Source of the DNA: Orobanche coerulescens
Lineage: Eukaryota > Streptophyta > Magnoliopsida > Lamiales > Orobanchaceae
DNA length: 64,000 nucleotides
Direction: 5' to 3'
Assembly: GCA_033398695.1 (NCBI GenBank)
Contig: CM065805.1
Span: 168,245,787 to 168,309,786 of the forward strand
A program made the position numbers and the translations under genes. A model generated the notes under the pieces. That model was given only the letters and a program-made list of their open reading frames with translations, ran no database searches and was not told the origin of the DNA. Shown in pieces: positions 33,377-44,790 of this stretch (position 1 is its first letter; every line of letters begins with the position of its first letter).

Positions 33377-34693
33377 ATGGATACCTTTATCTCAAATAAG
33401 ATATCTATGTTTCACATTAACGAGTTTGATGACTGGAGAAACAGGATGAAGAACAAACTCAAAGCCTTCATTGGAGAATCAAAAGCTCCGCCCACATCAA
33501 CAAAGACCGAAGAATGTCTTCAGGTGGTCACTGATAGTGAATCGTCTGATGATGAGCTAGAGGATAGAGCCTATGTGTGCTCTATAGCCGAAGTTAAAGA
33601 AGAAAATGAAGACGGCGATGATGATGAGGTCAGCTCTACCTCAACTATTCCTATAAATGCATCTCATACCTTTGAAAATATGCTGAATGAATTCAATAAC
33701 ATTCAAACGGCCCATGAGATATTGAAAGGAGAAAACATACAGCTTGAAATTTCTAACTTTGAGCTGAAAGAAGAAAATGACTTGCTGAAGAATAATTACG
33801 AAAATATTTCAGCTGATTGCGAAAACAGCAAAGTCAATTTAGAAAAACTCATGGAGAGCAATCATCAACTTGCTCATAATCTAAATGAGACTAAGTCTCA
33901 TCTTGAAAGCAAGACAAATGATTTGGCTCTACTCGAAGCCAATGTAAAATCTCTCGAGAAACGTGAAGGAGAATTAGAGACAATCTTGAAATCTTTCGAG
34001 AAATCCTCTAAAAGAATGGAAGAGATCCTAAGCACTGGGCAACATGCTCATGATAAACGTGGCTTAGGGTACAACTCGTTCTCCAACAAAGAAAAATCTA
34101 GTACGGTATTCGTCAGGAGTAAGGAATCCATTCCTGTATCGAAAGAAGTCCCAAGTTCTGTGAAGGAACCTGTTGCACCGCGAACAGCAAAAGCTGCCAT
34201 TCCGCCCCCGCAACTCTACTATTCGAGACAGTGGAACCAACGCCACTCAGAAGGCGCACTCAACAGCATGCTCCACAAGCATATCATAAACGCCAGCAGT
34301 CATTCAGGAAGAAGGCTGTATCCAACCAACAAAGGCCCGTACAGCAGTACTCTCAGTACAGCGTGCCTAGGCACTGGATACAGGAGCCCCGTTATCCATC
34401 GAGACAGCAGGTGCCCGCTCAGTATCAACAAAATTGGGAATCCAACTGGAGACCCAGAAGGCAAGATGTTAGGCCAAAGAAAATGGCTCCACCTCCGAGA
34501 CGACAATCGTACTGGAATAACAACTATAATTCTCGATTTTTCATGCATTATAATTATCATGATTACAACGACTACGTGCACCTTACGTAGATATCGATAT
34601 AATGGACCAAAAGTAGCCTACAACAAACAAATTGTTGCCCGGCAAATTTGGGTACCAAAAGGCAATATCACACCAGGACCCAAAGTTACTTGA
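33377..34693 (+). CDS. Chimeric SIRE gag remnant, 438 codons, coiled-coil
   Basis: Residues 1-24 (MDTFISNKISMFHINEFDDW...) match the gag start of the SIRE element at 50853. At about residue 25 the reading jumps to KNKLKAFIGES, which in the full element lies after the zinc knuckle (near 61310). A deletion has thus fused the first residues to the gag C-terminal domain. Residues about 45-75 are acidic (DSESSDDELED). Residues about 95-225 form a long Leu/Glu/Lys-rich heptad region that looks like a coiled coil (LKEENDLLKNNYENIS, LEKLMESNHQLAHNL). After about residue 285 a frameshift moves the Arg/Gln-rich tail into the frame of 34231-34590. Even so the frame is open throughout. A dominant capsid-interacting product is possible but unproven. 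Confidence 0.6.
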   Translation: MDTFISNKISMFHINEFDDWRNRMKNKLKAFIGESKAPPTSTKTEECLQVVTDSESSDDELEDRAYVCSIAEVKEENEDGDDDEVSSTSTIPINASHTFENMLNEFNNIQTAHEILKGENIQLEISNFELKEENDLLKNNYENISADCENSKVNLEKLMESNHQLAHNLNETKSHLESKTNDLALLEANVKSLEKREGELETILKSFEKSSKRMEEILSTGQHAHDKRGLGYNSFSNKEKSSTVFVRSKESIPVSKEVPSSVKEPVAPRTAKAAIPPPQLYYSRQWNQRHSEGALNSMLHKHIINASSHSGRRLYPTNKGPYSSTLSTACLGTGYRSPVIHRDSRCPLSINKIGNPTGDPEGKMLGQRKWLHLRDDNRTGITTIILDFSCIIIIMITTTTCTLRRYRYNGPKVAYNKQIVARQIWVPKGNITPGPKVT

Positions 34694-35460
34694 TATCCAT
34701 GCGTCGACATGAATTGGAAACGCTACAGCCAGAAATCCCTGTAAGTTTTTATGCTTTTACTCATTAAGTGAGGGGGAATGCTGTAAGACCCAAGAATACA
34801 GTATCTACCATTAATTAACTGTACACTCGTAATCAAATACAAAGATCAGGACAAAGAAGGCATGAAACCTTCCTACAGCTGACGTGTGCATTAATTAAGG
34901 GGGAATACAGTACGACCCATGAATACAGTGTTAATCCGAACATGCATATAAGAACTGAATCCTGTATGTACCTTTTAAGGGGGAACACTATATTATTCGC
35001 GGATACATTATTTTCACTACAGGACATCAATTTTGATTGATAATCTTTTTATTACTGTAAGAACTCGTCTGCGAACAGTTCATAGGTTAAGTTGTACTCA
35101 ACTAGATCACAAATGTAAGATTGTGCCTGCGCGCCAATCATAAGTTTAAGATGTAATAAACTTTCCTATCATGTTAGAACTTGCCTGCGAGCAGTTCACA
35201 TTTCTTTTAAACTAAGTGCTGAAGACCAGATCATTTGACAGAAGATCAAGAAGCCTGCTCAAGAAATTATCAAATAGAGAGGGAAACTGTTGGGAAAATT
35301 AAACATCTCCTGTATCGAAGTCTTCTCATGTTACCATCAAGTGGTTATCGAAGGGGAAACTGTTTTTAGCCTGAAGAGGTTTTTGGTATCAAAACCGTGG
35401 CATGATCAAGAAGTTTTGGAATCATCAAGAAGTTTTGGAAATTATCAAAAAGGGGGAAAT
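34694..35460 (+). repeat. 3' tail of the SIRE derivative with repeated polypurine-like tracts
   Basis: No ORF. Purine blocks of the form agggggaa recur: near 34769 (gagggggaatgctgt), 34898 (aagggggaatacagt), 34978 (aagggggaacac), 35279 (gagggaaactgttgggaaaa), 35351 (aaggggaaactg) and 35450 (aagggggaaattgttggga, the real 3' LTR boundary). The block at 35279 is followed by tgttgggaaaatt, itself resembling an LTR start. A duplicated caagaagttttggaa lies at 35408-35440. Confidence 0.7.
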
Positions 35461-36698
35461 TGTTGGGATAAATAATTTTGTTTTGATAATTGCCAACAAC
35501 TTGATACAGCAAGCCCTGTATCGAAAGCCGGTTGAAGTTGCAATCCTGTATCGAAGACCTTATCATAGCACCAGCATACAGCAAAGGTCTCGCGCTACTA
35601 AAATTCAGTAACAAAATCTCAGTTAAAAGAAGCTGTCTCGAAACCTCAATACAGCACCCTTCCATACAGCGCCTGACTATTCCTTTATGCCTACAGCTCT
35701 AGTGGATACAGCATTCACATCGAATCAGGACTGAAGACCGTTTGGAAAGGAATCTTTAGTATTCACTAAATTCAAGTACCGTTTGATAAAGAAGTATTTA
35801 AATACTGAAAGGATAAAGTATTTAAATACTGAAGCTGTCATAGATCTTCAAAATCCCACTAAATCCGGATCGTGTCATAATCCCGTTGGAACGAAATCTC
35901 ATTCAAACGGATCTATCTCAACGGATATATTATTCAGAAGACTATATATATCTCATAAGAGCGTTGAAGAAAAATAGAGATATATAGATACCGAAGTTAC
36001 CAAGTGAAGAAGCTATCATTATATACATCAGAGCAAAACATATCTCCAGAAGTTTTACGCAAATCGTAACCAAAGAGATATACGAGGCTCAACATCAAGA
36101 ATGACCATCATCACTCAAGAACTTCATACTTAAAAGTCACTGTTCTTACCCTGCTACCTACCTTTTTACCTTTGTGTAAAAACCGAGCTCTGTGTGAACT
36201 CAACAAGTTATTCTGACCTGTGTGGGACGAATAAGAGGACGAAGCTTTGGAACTGTGTGTGAAGAAGCTAGTCAAGAAGGAAGCTTTAACCAATCTGTGT
36301 GAACGGTTGAAAGCGACAGTCTTTGTATCTATCTGTGTGAACGATACAAGGATAGATTTGATTATAAATACATAGTTGTGTACGCAGTATTTATAATAAA
36401 CATTTTACTCCTGTGTGGAGGACCAGTGGACGTAGAGGGGTTTACCTCGAACCACTTAAATACTGTGTTATTTACCTTTCGCCGTTACTGTTTTCATAAC
36501 TGTGATTTATACAAGTATACACTGCAAAACCCTGTACGCACCAAGCTAACAGAAGAATAGACCGAGTTGCTGTATCGACGGCAACTTACTATATTAAAGA
36601 CTTCCGCTACGCACTCTGACTTAGAAAATCTATACAGTTTGTTGTTTAAACATACTTTCCCAAGCTGTATCCAGTATACTTGAAAAAGGGGACCAACA
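35461..36698 (+). repeat. 3' LTR of the SIRE derivative
   Basis: It starts tgttgggata directly after the polypurine tract and ends ggaccaaca before the TSD aacgc. It is one base longer than the 5' LTR. The differences cluster around 36055-36160. Confidence 0.92.
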
Positions 36699-37599
36699 AA
36701 CGCAGATATGATTCCAGATATGTCACGATGCAACATGATAACGAAACTCAAAGAATAACATATCCAATAAGGATCAAAAGACTCACTAAAGTGAACAAAG
36801 ACAAACTGACAAAGAAAAGTCGAAATGACTAATCAATATCCAAAACAACAATCCTGGGATCATCATCCCCGACAAACGATCAACATGATCAACGATATCA
36901 ATACAATCAGCCCTGGGATTATCATCCCTCAACGAAATAATCAATACGAATCCCAATATACGAAACATCATCATACAACATATATAACAATTCACCAGAA
37001 TAATTATCCTCATAACTGAACAATACTTACATTACCTCAAAGTCGAAGACAATATCCTTTCCACGAACCAACATCCCTGAACGAATACATAGTTATACGA
37101 ATAATCCCGAAATAGGTATAGTCCATTTATACCAACAAACCACCGTCCCGACATCAATGTCGACACGGTAAACCAGTCTCGATATCCGACATTCCATATC
37201 ACTGACCAAATATAACTCACATCTCCGTATTCACCAACACATTTAAACCATATACATTATGATTTAATCCAAACCAAGGCACAATATACAAACCATCATC
37301 CCGACAATTTATATTTATAATATCATTGCTATATGAATTATAAATGAAATGAAATCAAAATCATTCATTAAATATTATAAACTGAACAAGTATAACTTGC
37401 CTCGATACCGATACCACGAAGCCGTTACCAAAATCCATTGCCTTCGTCCACGAGCTCCTCAGCCTTGACCAAGAGCAATCTACGAACTCTTCAGCCTTAA
37501 CCGCAACACAACGATCATAATCCACGATCAAAACATCACAACTTATTGCAATAACCGATTAACACACATTCGATAAAAATCAATAACTGACATACCCAA

Positions 37600-37840
37600 C
37601 CAAAAAACTCAACGGCTCAACAATACCTCGATCATACACAAAAATGAACAATACAATTCAAACAATTTCGAACTCATAACCATAATACAAGCCGCAACTC
37701 GATAATCAATATAACCGAGCAATAAACCCAACGGTTCCACAATATCCCGATTAAACACAAATCCGAACAACCAAATCAATCGATCATGAACTCAAAACCA
37801 CAACACGATTCATAATCCGATAATCATATCAATAATCAAA
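37600..37840. repeat. Tandem duplication of 119 bp in LTR A
   Basis: A unit containing aactcaacggctcaacaata, then gatcatacacaaa, cgaactcataaccata and gataatcaatat is repeated with divergence as aacccaacggttccacaata, gattaaacacaaat, tgaactcaaaaccaca and gataatcatatc. The matching words at 37611 and 37730 are 119 bp apart. A shorter duplication (gagctcctcagccttgacc and gaactcttcagccttaacc) lies near 37450-37500. Confidence 0.6.
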
Positions 37841-38678
37841 TTAAACCAATAACAAGGGTCTAAACATTACCGATTCTAAATTCAATCTTACATACGAATA
37901 CAAGTTTCCTCCTTGTAAATTCGTAATAAGAACCACTTACCGATTATTATCATTATCAATCCGGACAATACGATTAATTCATCATTATAAATAATCATAT
38001 TCCAATGTGTCAAATAATTCCATTAACCGAATTGAACACTTGTTCAATACCTGTGAAATCTCAAATACAAAAGTGGATCATAATCTTATCAAACCCGGAA
38101 CCATATTCGTATTCCTATACGAATATTGTACCAAAACACATAACTTATTTTTGGATATGAATATTCCATATTCATATCCAAAACATCAACACTTCTTAAA
38201 CATGTTCATCAATTCATATAATCCAAGAGTTCCTTAAGAACACAACTTATTCCGAAATCACATTCAAAATCCTCAAACGACATAATCCGATGTGTTCTAA
38301 CATCTAAACAATCCTTATTCATAATTCAAGATGTATATTGTCATGTTCTCCAATATACGATCCTCCTAACATCAAGAATCGTAACATTATTACAAAGAAC
38401 ATCGAGAATACTATGATTCCATAATCATAACAACATAATCAAGACATTGATCATCAATTCATTATCTTCCCTTAACAAAATTCCCGTAAATACCAAGAAT
38501 CATCACAACAACTCCATAAACTAGCACCATACGAATTAATCATCGACAACAACATCAAAAATCCGAATTCAAAGAGAGGATTGTCCAACATACCTCTTAG
38601 AAGATGAAATACACAAGTAAACACTTGTCTTGATTAACACGGTGCAAAGAAATCGACGAAAGAAAAGAGTCTCGATCC

Positions 38679-40886
38679 TGTAACACCCCAAACTAGGCGG
38701 ATATTACAGTGCCGTGGACCCCCGACTGGGACCCACCAGGCGAATGAAAACTGATGAATTAAATAATATAATTGTAGTACCGAACCACACTATATTACCA
38801 AATACTCCGATGAGGAGCTTAAGTACAATACACCAGGACAATACATAATACTAGTATATTTTATATGAAGATAAAATACACCACTCTGAATAAATAAACA
38901 TCTCAAATGGAATTTGCAGCGGAAATACATATGAAGAGAAACAAGAATGACTGAAAGGACTGGGGCCCCCTACTAGTATCACTGGGACTCCTCACCGTCA
39001 TTATGCTCTTCCCGTGCATTTGTCTTGCCGTGACCTGAAAACAATATCCCCTAACGGGGTCAGTTACACAGAACAACAATCCTCAAGGGTTGAATATACA
39101 CAATCATGATATATCTTTAGTTATGAAATATCCTTAGTTATGAATTTAAGCTGAAGAGGAGCATCATAGTACGCCCATAATGTTCTGTTCAAGTGTACAA
39201 GACGAATGACCAGACACACCCGTCCTTGTACCTAATTAGTCTCACGGAGGTAAGCGTTACCGTGTGCACAGTCCAATGTATCGGTGAACCCAACACATGA
39301 CTATCGTGTGCTCAACTAAAAATTCCACACATCCACACCCGGACACGCAATATGAACCCAGAAGGTCATATGAACGAGGATGATCAAAATGAATATCAAG
39401 GAATAATAATCCCACAAAGTCAAAGATGACTTACCGAGATGAAAATAATAGTGAAGTGAATGATAGCTCAATGAAATGATTGGAACCGTCGTTCCTCATG
39501 AATGAAGTGATTACTCGACAATTACAAGTCTCAATACGGTTAATACATTATGAATGAGTTATGATTATGAATGAATCAACAACAAAAGGAATGAATATCC
39601 TTTTAACCGAGTAAGAATTAACTTACGCAATACCGATGAAGAATGTCCTTCCACGAACAAACGTCCTACAATGATATGTCGGTCGCTCGAACAACCTTGA
39701 ATATACAATTACCAACAATCCGCTCAAAATACGTATCAAACACGATTATTACTAATTCAAAACGTCGATACGACTAAATCAAGTTCATTGGGGCATTATA
39801 TCAAACACGTTGTAACCAACCTTCGATTGTTTACAATCAATCCTCAAGTATACCAATATCAAATCCCCAAGAAGTGTTTCTAACCAACAAAACATCTTCA
39901 ATACAATCAATAATCCAATATGAATATCTAAATTCGTGATTTCAACAACAATTAATCGAAAACCCCCAAATCCAACTTCATATTCAAAGTATTCTTGAAT
40001 AAACCTTCAATAATCCAATGAATATTTATATAAACTCATAATCATATGTATATCTCTTCATACAACATGATTATAACGTCCAAAACATCATATCTCAACA
40101 CAAAATCGAAATCCAAGATGTTGAAGAAATCACCTCTTGAAGATCCAAACACTTCGATCCGATGAACACGAGTCAAATCGAGTATCCAAGCTTCCCAAAC
40201 GAATGAAGATGATGAAAATCTAACACCCAAGTGATTGATGATGGAAAATCTTTCCCTCAAGCTCTCTCTCTCGGAACAAGGTGAAAGAAATGACAAAATG
40301 AGTAAAAAGTCCCGTCCAAGCCCTTATAAACTACCGGAAGTTATGGCCGTAACTCGGCCTACTTACGGCCGTAACATCCCATGTCAACGGCCTTACGGCC
40401 GTAACTAGCCATCTCGTACGGCCGTAACTCGGCTTCATCCAGAAACTGCCGACCGCCATACGGCCGTACCCACACCTGACTTACGGGCATAACTTGCCCT
40501 CGTCCAAAACACCTGCCGACATCCATACGGCCGAACCCGCACACCTTACGGTCGTAAATCGACCGATACGGCCATATCCGGCCAAACTTACGGGCGTACG
40601 ACCACTTCGTCGAAACTGACCAGGCACCTTGCCTGCAACGTACGACGATATCCGGCCAAGCCTTACGGCCGTACCTGCCTCATCTTACGGCCGTATGCCG
40701 CAACCCTTACGGCCGTAAGTCCTTCTCGACCGACAAATCCTGAAAATTACGAACACTCCTTATGGCCGTAGCCTGGCCACCTTACGGCCGTATGCCGAAA
40801 CCCTTACGGCCGTAAGTCCCATTCGTCCGAATTGGCCTGAAATCAACGAGCGCCTATTACGACAGTATCCGACAATCCTTACGGCC
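38679..40886 (-). repeat. LTR B: Tekay-type gypsy LTR, minus orientation, cut by the Athila derivative
   Basis: On the plus strand it begins tgtaacaccccaaac, followed by ggatattacagtgccgtggac and gggacccaccaggc. These are the reverse complement of the 3' end of the gypsy-4 LTR. A TATA box (tttataagg on the minus strand, near 40322-40332) lies beside a dense palindrome array (40338-40886). At 40887 the Athila-type LTR starts, so the 5' end of this LTR must lie beyond the right edge of the window. The junction with LTR A (gatcc at 38674-38678) suggests LTR B's element inserted into LTR A, but the second TSD copy is out of view. Confidence 0.75.
40338..40886. repeat. Array of about 19 ttacggccgtaa-like palindromes (LTR B)
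   Basis: Perfect or slightly altered copies of cttacggccgtaa recur every 20-45 bp, for example near 40363, 40392, 40417, 40457, 40645, 40674, 40697, 40781 and 40803. Many copies differ in one base (acgggcgta, acggtcgta, acggccata). Sequence between them is not repeated, apart from a pair of about 105 bp near 40670-40720 and 40775-40830. The same palindrome is found in the gypsy-4 LTRs. Confidence 0.85.
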
Positions 40887-42196
40887 TGTTGCGATATTTT
40901 GGTGAACGCAAGTGCACGTTGTCGTAAACAAGTAATAAAATGATAAGTAAGATATCGTTCCCTCGAGGACTGACTTACTAATTATCGATTTATGTATATT
41001 CTAATTTTATTCGAACTATCGAAATTTGAGGAGCAAGTAATAATTAAAGAAAATTAATAAAAGCAAAAAATAGTAAAATCGATTGTTCGAAGGAAGAAGA
41101 TCAAATAAGGAATTAATCTAGGATTGTGAATCCACCTCGGTTTATCCGAATTACTCTTGATTATATGAATTTAATGATTTCCCAATTTATTGAAGGCGAA
41201 GATTGATAAAATACTCTACCGCCTCTCCCGAGGTCAATAGAATTTTCTAAGGCGAATAACACACTCTATTCCTAGGTGAATTAATTCGACAATAGGAAAA
41301 AGGTACGAAATTTTCAGAAAGGCCACGTAATTCCTATGAGTATATTCCTATCTCACAAGATAAAACGATTCTCACCAATTTTTCCTACCAACTCTCCTCT
41401 CCCGATTCGAGTTGCGTAATCAAAACAATTCAATTATAGGCCACACAATTGAAAGCATTAAGAACAATTGGGGAAAACTCAATAGAAAAGGGAATTAAAT
41501 TGATAATGCAAAATCAAAAGTTAATTCCTCAAAACCTCGGTTTCATCAAAATCCTAGACTAGGGTTCTAGCCTGACATGCTAGAAAATAAAAATACAGAA
41601 GGAATTAAGGAAAGCATAATAGAAATCAAACGCAGTCGAAGAACTTGGATTCCTCCGTTCTCTATCTTCCGCTCTCTGCTCCTTGGTGTTTTCTGCTTCT
41701 CTTCCTCGATGATCCGCGATGATTCCTTCTTTTCAGTCCTTAACTCCCTATTTATAACTATCATTAGCCTCCAAAACGCGTCCGGGGATTAGGTCGAAAA
41801 TGGGCTTCAGAAATGGCTCAGAAACACGGCAAAATTAACATAACCGCCCCGTGGGCCGCGACTCAATAAGAGCGTGCCGCGGCCCCTAATGCTCAGCGCG
41901 CAGACCTGGGCGCATTTTTTCTTCATGGGCCGCGGCTCAGTAAGTGCGTGCCGCGGCCCCCGATACACTGTGCTTAGTGCCTCTGTGTGCCGTGCGTGTG
42001 CCGCGGCTCGCTTTCCTTGTGCCGCGGCTCATGACCAGAAATCGCCGTTTTCGCCTGTTTTTCGTCGTTTAGGCTTCCGGACTCTAATTTCCTGCAAAAC
42101 GTATAAGAATAGTGCATTAAAAACTCATTTATGTAGATTTAAACTTCAAATGGATATAAAATAATGATAAATAAGCGCATAAAAATACGCCTAACA
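40887..42196 (-). repeat. 3' LTR of the Athila derivative, 1310 bp
   Basis: On the plus strand it runs from tgttgcgatatttt to acgcctaaca. A TATA box (tataaatag on the minus strand, 41749-41757) lies about 440 bp into the LTR. Four to six gccgcggc words lie immediately upstream of it, at about 41847-42030 (gtgccgcggc, gggccgcggctc). The partner LTR starts at 48703 and matches closely up to where the SIRE interrupts it. Confidence 0.9.
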
Positions 42197-43453
42197 AATA
42201 CCCCCAGACTTGAGCCTTTGCTTGTCCTCAAGCAAAAATAAATTTCAAATAAGAAGTATCGTGAAAGATTGTGCAAATCCATAGTGCTCAACTTAATCAA
42301 TACTACCCTGAAAATCTCAAAGAATAATACGAGTATCGTAATAGTGAGTCATATCAAGGACACTGATTCCACAAAGTAACCATTTTTAGTGCTAATCAAT
42401 CGTTTATGAAGAAAATCAAGCTCAAAGATTAACAAGCGTGAATTTAACTGACCGCCAATATGAAGGGTTAGAGTAAACAAGCTAACTCGCCCAGCCCCAC
42501 AGTCTAGTGGCAAAAATTCAGGAGTTTAAACGTCAAAAAATAATCCTCGGACAGCATTTCCTTATGTATGATCATAATAAAGATTCGAGTTAACCACTAG
42601 GTTCGGATCTCAGGATGTTTCATCGTGATAATCCTAGGGTGGATTTCCATTCTCATGTATTGGGGAACCGTTTGACGTAAAAGACACTCATGGGGCATAT
42701 GGATGCTTCTAGTTACTAAGTCCCCCTCTACAGCAGAGAAAAAACTCGAATAGCAATTCCCGCATGTCAAGGTTGCTGTTTTACGTGAGAGTAAACAACG
42801 GGTCACGTGAATATCCCCGGTTACTAGGCTTCCCATCATCGGTAATGCGATTTTTCTAAACTATTAGTCGAATCAGGGTTGTCGTTTTACGCGAGAGTAA
42901 ACAACGGGTCACGTGAATACCCCCGGTTACTAAACTTCCCATCATAGAATATGTATAATATCTCGACTTTTTTGGGAAAAACTGTCCGACTCTAAACTCA
43001 ATTTAAGTGCCAACAAGACTCATGTTACTAGATGACTAGCTACGCGAAAAGTGTAACCAAACGTATAGACGGCGATTTGAAAACACGTATGTCTCCTTTC
43101 TTATACGCTAAAATTTCTAAAATAACGAAAAATATAGACCTAAATGAATACTCGGAAGAAATAGATATCACTGACTGCAAACTCGACCAAAACTCAACCG
43201 TTTCTTCAAAGAGAAATCAGTATCATAACATCAATTTTACACAAGGAAGCACGTAAAATCTACGAATGCAAATAATATCACGACAAGCAAGGCTAGCGTC
43301 AAAAATAATGAAAAATAACAAAAAATGCAAACGAATAAGAAAAAAAAACAACAACTGAAAGTAAACCCCCCCAAACTTAGGACGTACATTGACCTCAATG
43401 GACATAGATAATAATATGCAATGAGAGAAAAGGTCAAGTACTCCCCTAATGTC
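42197..43453 (-). repeat. 3' untranslated region of the Athila derivative with a direct repeat
   Basis: No ORF. A block of about 72 bp (gagagtaaacaacgggtcac, gtgaat, ccccggttacta, cttcccatcat) occurs at 42768-42840 and again at 42876-42948, a period of 108 bp. A weaker relative (ggggaaccgtttgacgtaaa) lies near 42660. The region ends at the polypurine tract beside the 3' LTR. Confidence 0.7.
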
Positions 43454-44790
43454 CGCTCATGAACTGGTGTCAGCCTCACCCGGCGAGAAGGGTGGTGTGG
43501 ATGGCCTAACTGGTGGGATGAAGGGCCCGTCCGGGTGCAGTATGTGGCTCGTCCACGCAGAAAGGTAGTCCTGATGGTATGCATCCCTCGCCGCCAAGCG
43601 CCTCTCCTCACGTCGATTGGCCCGGCGGGCCTGCTCTCTCATCTCTTCTCGGACAGCTGCGAGGAGGCTCTCTCTCTCTCTCCGCATCTCCTCTCTCAGG
43701 GCAGCTAGGTGGCTCTCTCTCTCTCTGTCCTCATCTCCTCTCTCAGGCCGTCAAACATCGCCTGGAGGTGCTCTCTCTCGGGCGGCGGGCTGGACTCCGC
43801 ATGCTCATGTGTCATAAGAAGAGGCTCGGGGGACTGCTCATGTGCCTCGTCAAGCCGAAATCCTCGTCCCCGAGCATGTGCCGGCGCTCCACCCCACTGG
43901 TCAAAGTGAGAAATAATGCGATGATCAATCGGACCCTGGGGTGATAGCATCGGCTCATCATCCGACCAAGTCATGCCTGATTGGCGGCATAGAGCGCAAA
44001 TGAGGGAGGGGTGCTTCAGCCCCGTCTTGGCCCCTCCTTGAATGCACCGAAGGATAGATCGGACCAGATGAGGGGCCATATTGAATCTGAGCCCGGAAGT
44101 GATAACATATAGCAGTCGGGCATGAGAGAGTAAGACTGAGCGAATCTGCGAGGTAGGATCAACTCGTGCGCAGAGGAAGTATAACCAGGCTCGCCCGAGC
44201 CGACTGAGTCGCGAACTCTTAATATAAAAGGCTGAAGAACCCGGGGCTCGAGTCTCCCATACGGAACCGGTCTGTGTGAGTGCCTCAAACAGAGCCTCCC
44301 TCGTGAGGCTACTCATACTCTGCGTAAACGCCGTCTCATCCACCACTGGCAGCTCATATAGTCTCCGAATTGCAGCCACCGAAAAATCCACAGTATGGCC
44401 TCGGACGACGACCTGAGTACGAGTATCTGATTATGGTATCATCTGCCCTGCCCGAATATGTCGTAGTAGAGCGCTAGCGTAAAACTCATGGATGGTAGAG
44501 ATCACAGCCGGCTCGGGAGGTGCAGTGAAACGAGCCCACCCCATCTCGTCTATCATAGTCAGAAGCTCACCGTCTTGGGGGGCGGGAGTGAATCCCCACT
44601 CCGGGATTATTGGTCTAGGCCGGATTTTTTCGTTAAATATTCTGTGAATTTCTGGATCGGAAAATTGGTGAGACTCCAAATTGGCTTGGCTCTGTGATGT
44701 TTCCCCTCGTGTGGGGGACGATTGTGTCCTAGCCCTCGTGCTAATCTTCCTTTTTCTAACCATGGCGAGGTTCCTGAAAAAAATAACCAC
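43454..44790 (-). pseudogene. Athila second ORF (plant transposon-protein domain), one stop and one frameshift
   Basis: The frame opens at 44790, or more likely at the inner ATG near 44763 (MVRKRKISTRARTQ). Residues about 30-110 (FNEKIRPRPIIPEWGF, IHEFYASALLRHIRAG) and, after a TAA near 44431, LYELP, RLGRAWLYFLCARVDPTSQI and RSVLLSHARLLYVITSGLRF have the pattern of the domain in Athila-like ORFs often labelled putative plant transposon protein. A charged coiled-coil-like end (LREEMRTERERAT) is broken by a frameshift within the ct-rich tracts at 43668-43735. The alternative frame continues with LREEM-like repeats to a stop near 43457. The function of this domain is not known to me. Confidence 0.75.

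Larger units (their letters stand above)
32029..36698 (+). mobile_element. Non-autonomous SIRE derivative, 4670 bp
   Basis: LTRs are 32029-33265 (1237 bp) and 35461-36698 (1238 bp). They start tgttgggata and end ggaccaaca, with about 25 differences by eye. The TSD is aacgc (32024-32028 and 36699-36703), perfect. The primer-binding site tggtatcggagc is at 33268-33279, and the polypurine tract aaagggggaaat ends just before the 3' LTR. The internal region is only 2.2 kb: a chimeric gag remnant and a 0.8-kb tail. The gag RNA-binding core, zinc knuckle, protease, integrase, RT and RNase H are absent. It must have used enzymes of a full SIRE element, such as the relative at 49590. Confidence 0.92.
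30458..38678 (-). repeat. LTR A: old gypsy LTR, minus orientation, holding a SIRE insertion and cut by LTR B
   Basis: The left edge shows the LTR 3' terminus of the Tekay type in reverse: ccgggatattacaacgccgtgggtccc, read in two parts, near 30473-30500, is the counterpart of gatattacagtgccgtggac in LTR B. A second shared block lies near 31845-32010 (gtacgcc, gtacctaattagcc, ccatagtgtgcccagctaaaaatcc) and matches 39165-39330 of LTR B. SIRE sequence occupies 32029-36698; its TSD aacgc shows that the LTR resumes at 36704. The end near 38630-38678 resembles positions 11760-11810 of the gypsy-2 LTR. It is then interrupted by LTR B at 38679. The other end was not found. At about 3.5 kb without the SIRE it is longer than its relatives because of internal tandem repeats. 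Confidence 0.65.

Noticed and set aside
40338..40886. CRISPR-like array of palindromic repeats with varied spacers.
   Set aside because: Repeat copies are only about 12 bp, mutate freely, have irregular spacing and lie in a plant LTR. No cas genes or prokaryotic context.
38679..40886. LTR B as the partner LTR of LTR A in one element.
   Set aside because: They share only diverged blocks, have different spacing and different TATA surroundings, and no internal domain or primer-binding site lies between them.
41874..42164. Cys/Ala-rich frames over the gccgcggc clusters (41874-42164 and 45456-45866).
   Set aside because: They are produced by GC-rich repeated words in the LTR and spacer and have no domain structure.
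43237..43611. A hydrophobic frame resembling a membrane protein near 43223-43611.
   Set aside because: It lies in another frame over the end of the Athila second ORF and its untranslated region; the hydrophobic part comes from a t-rich stretch.
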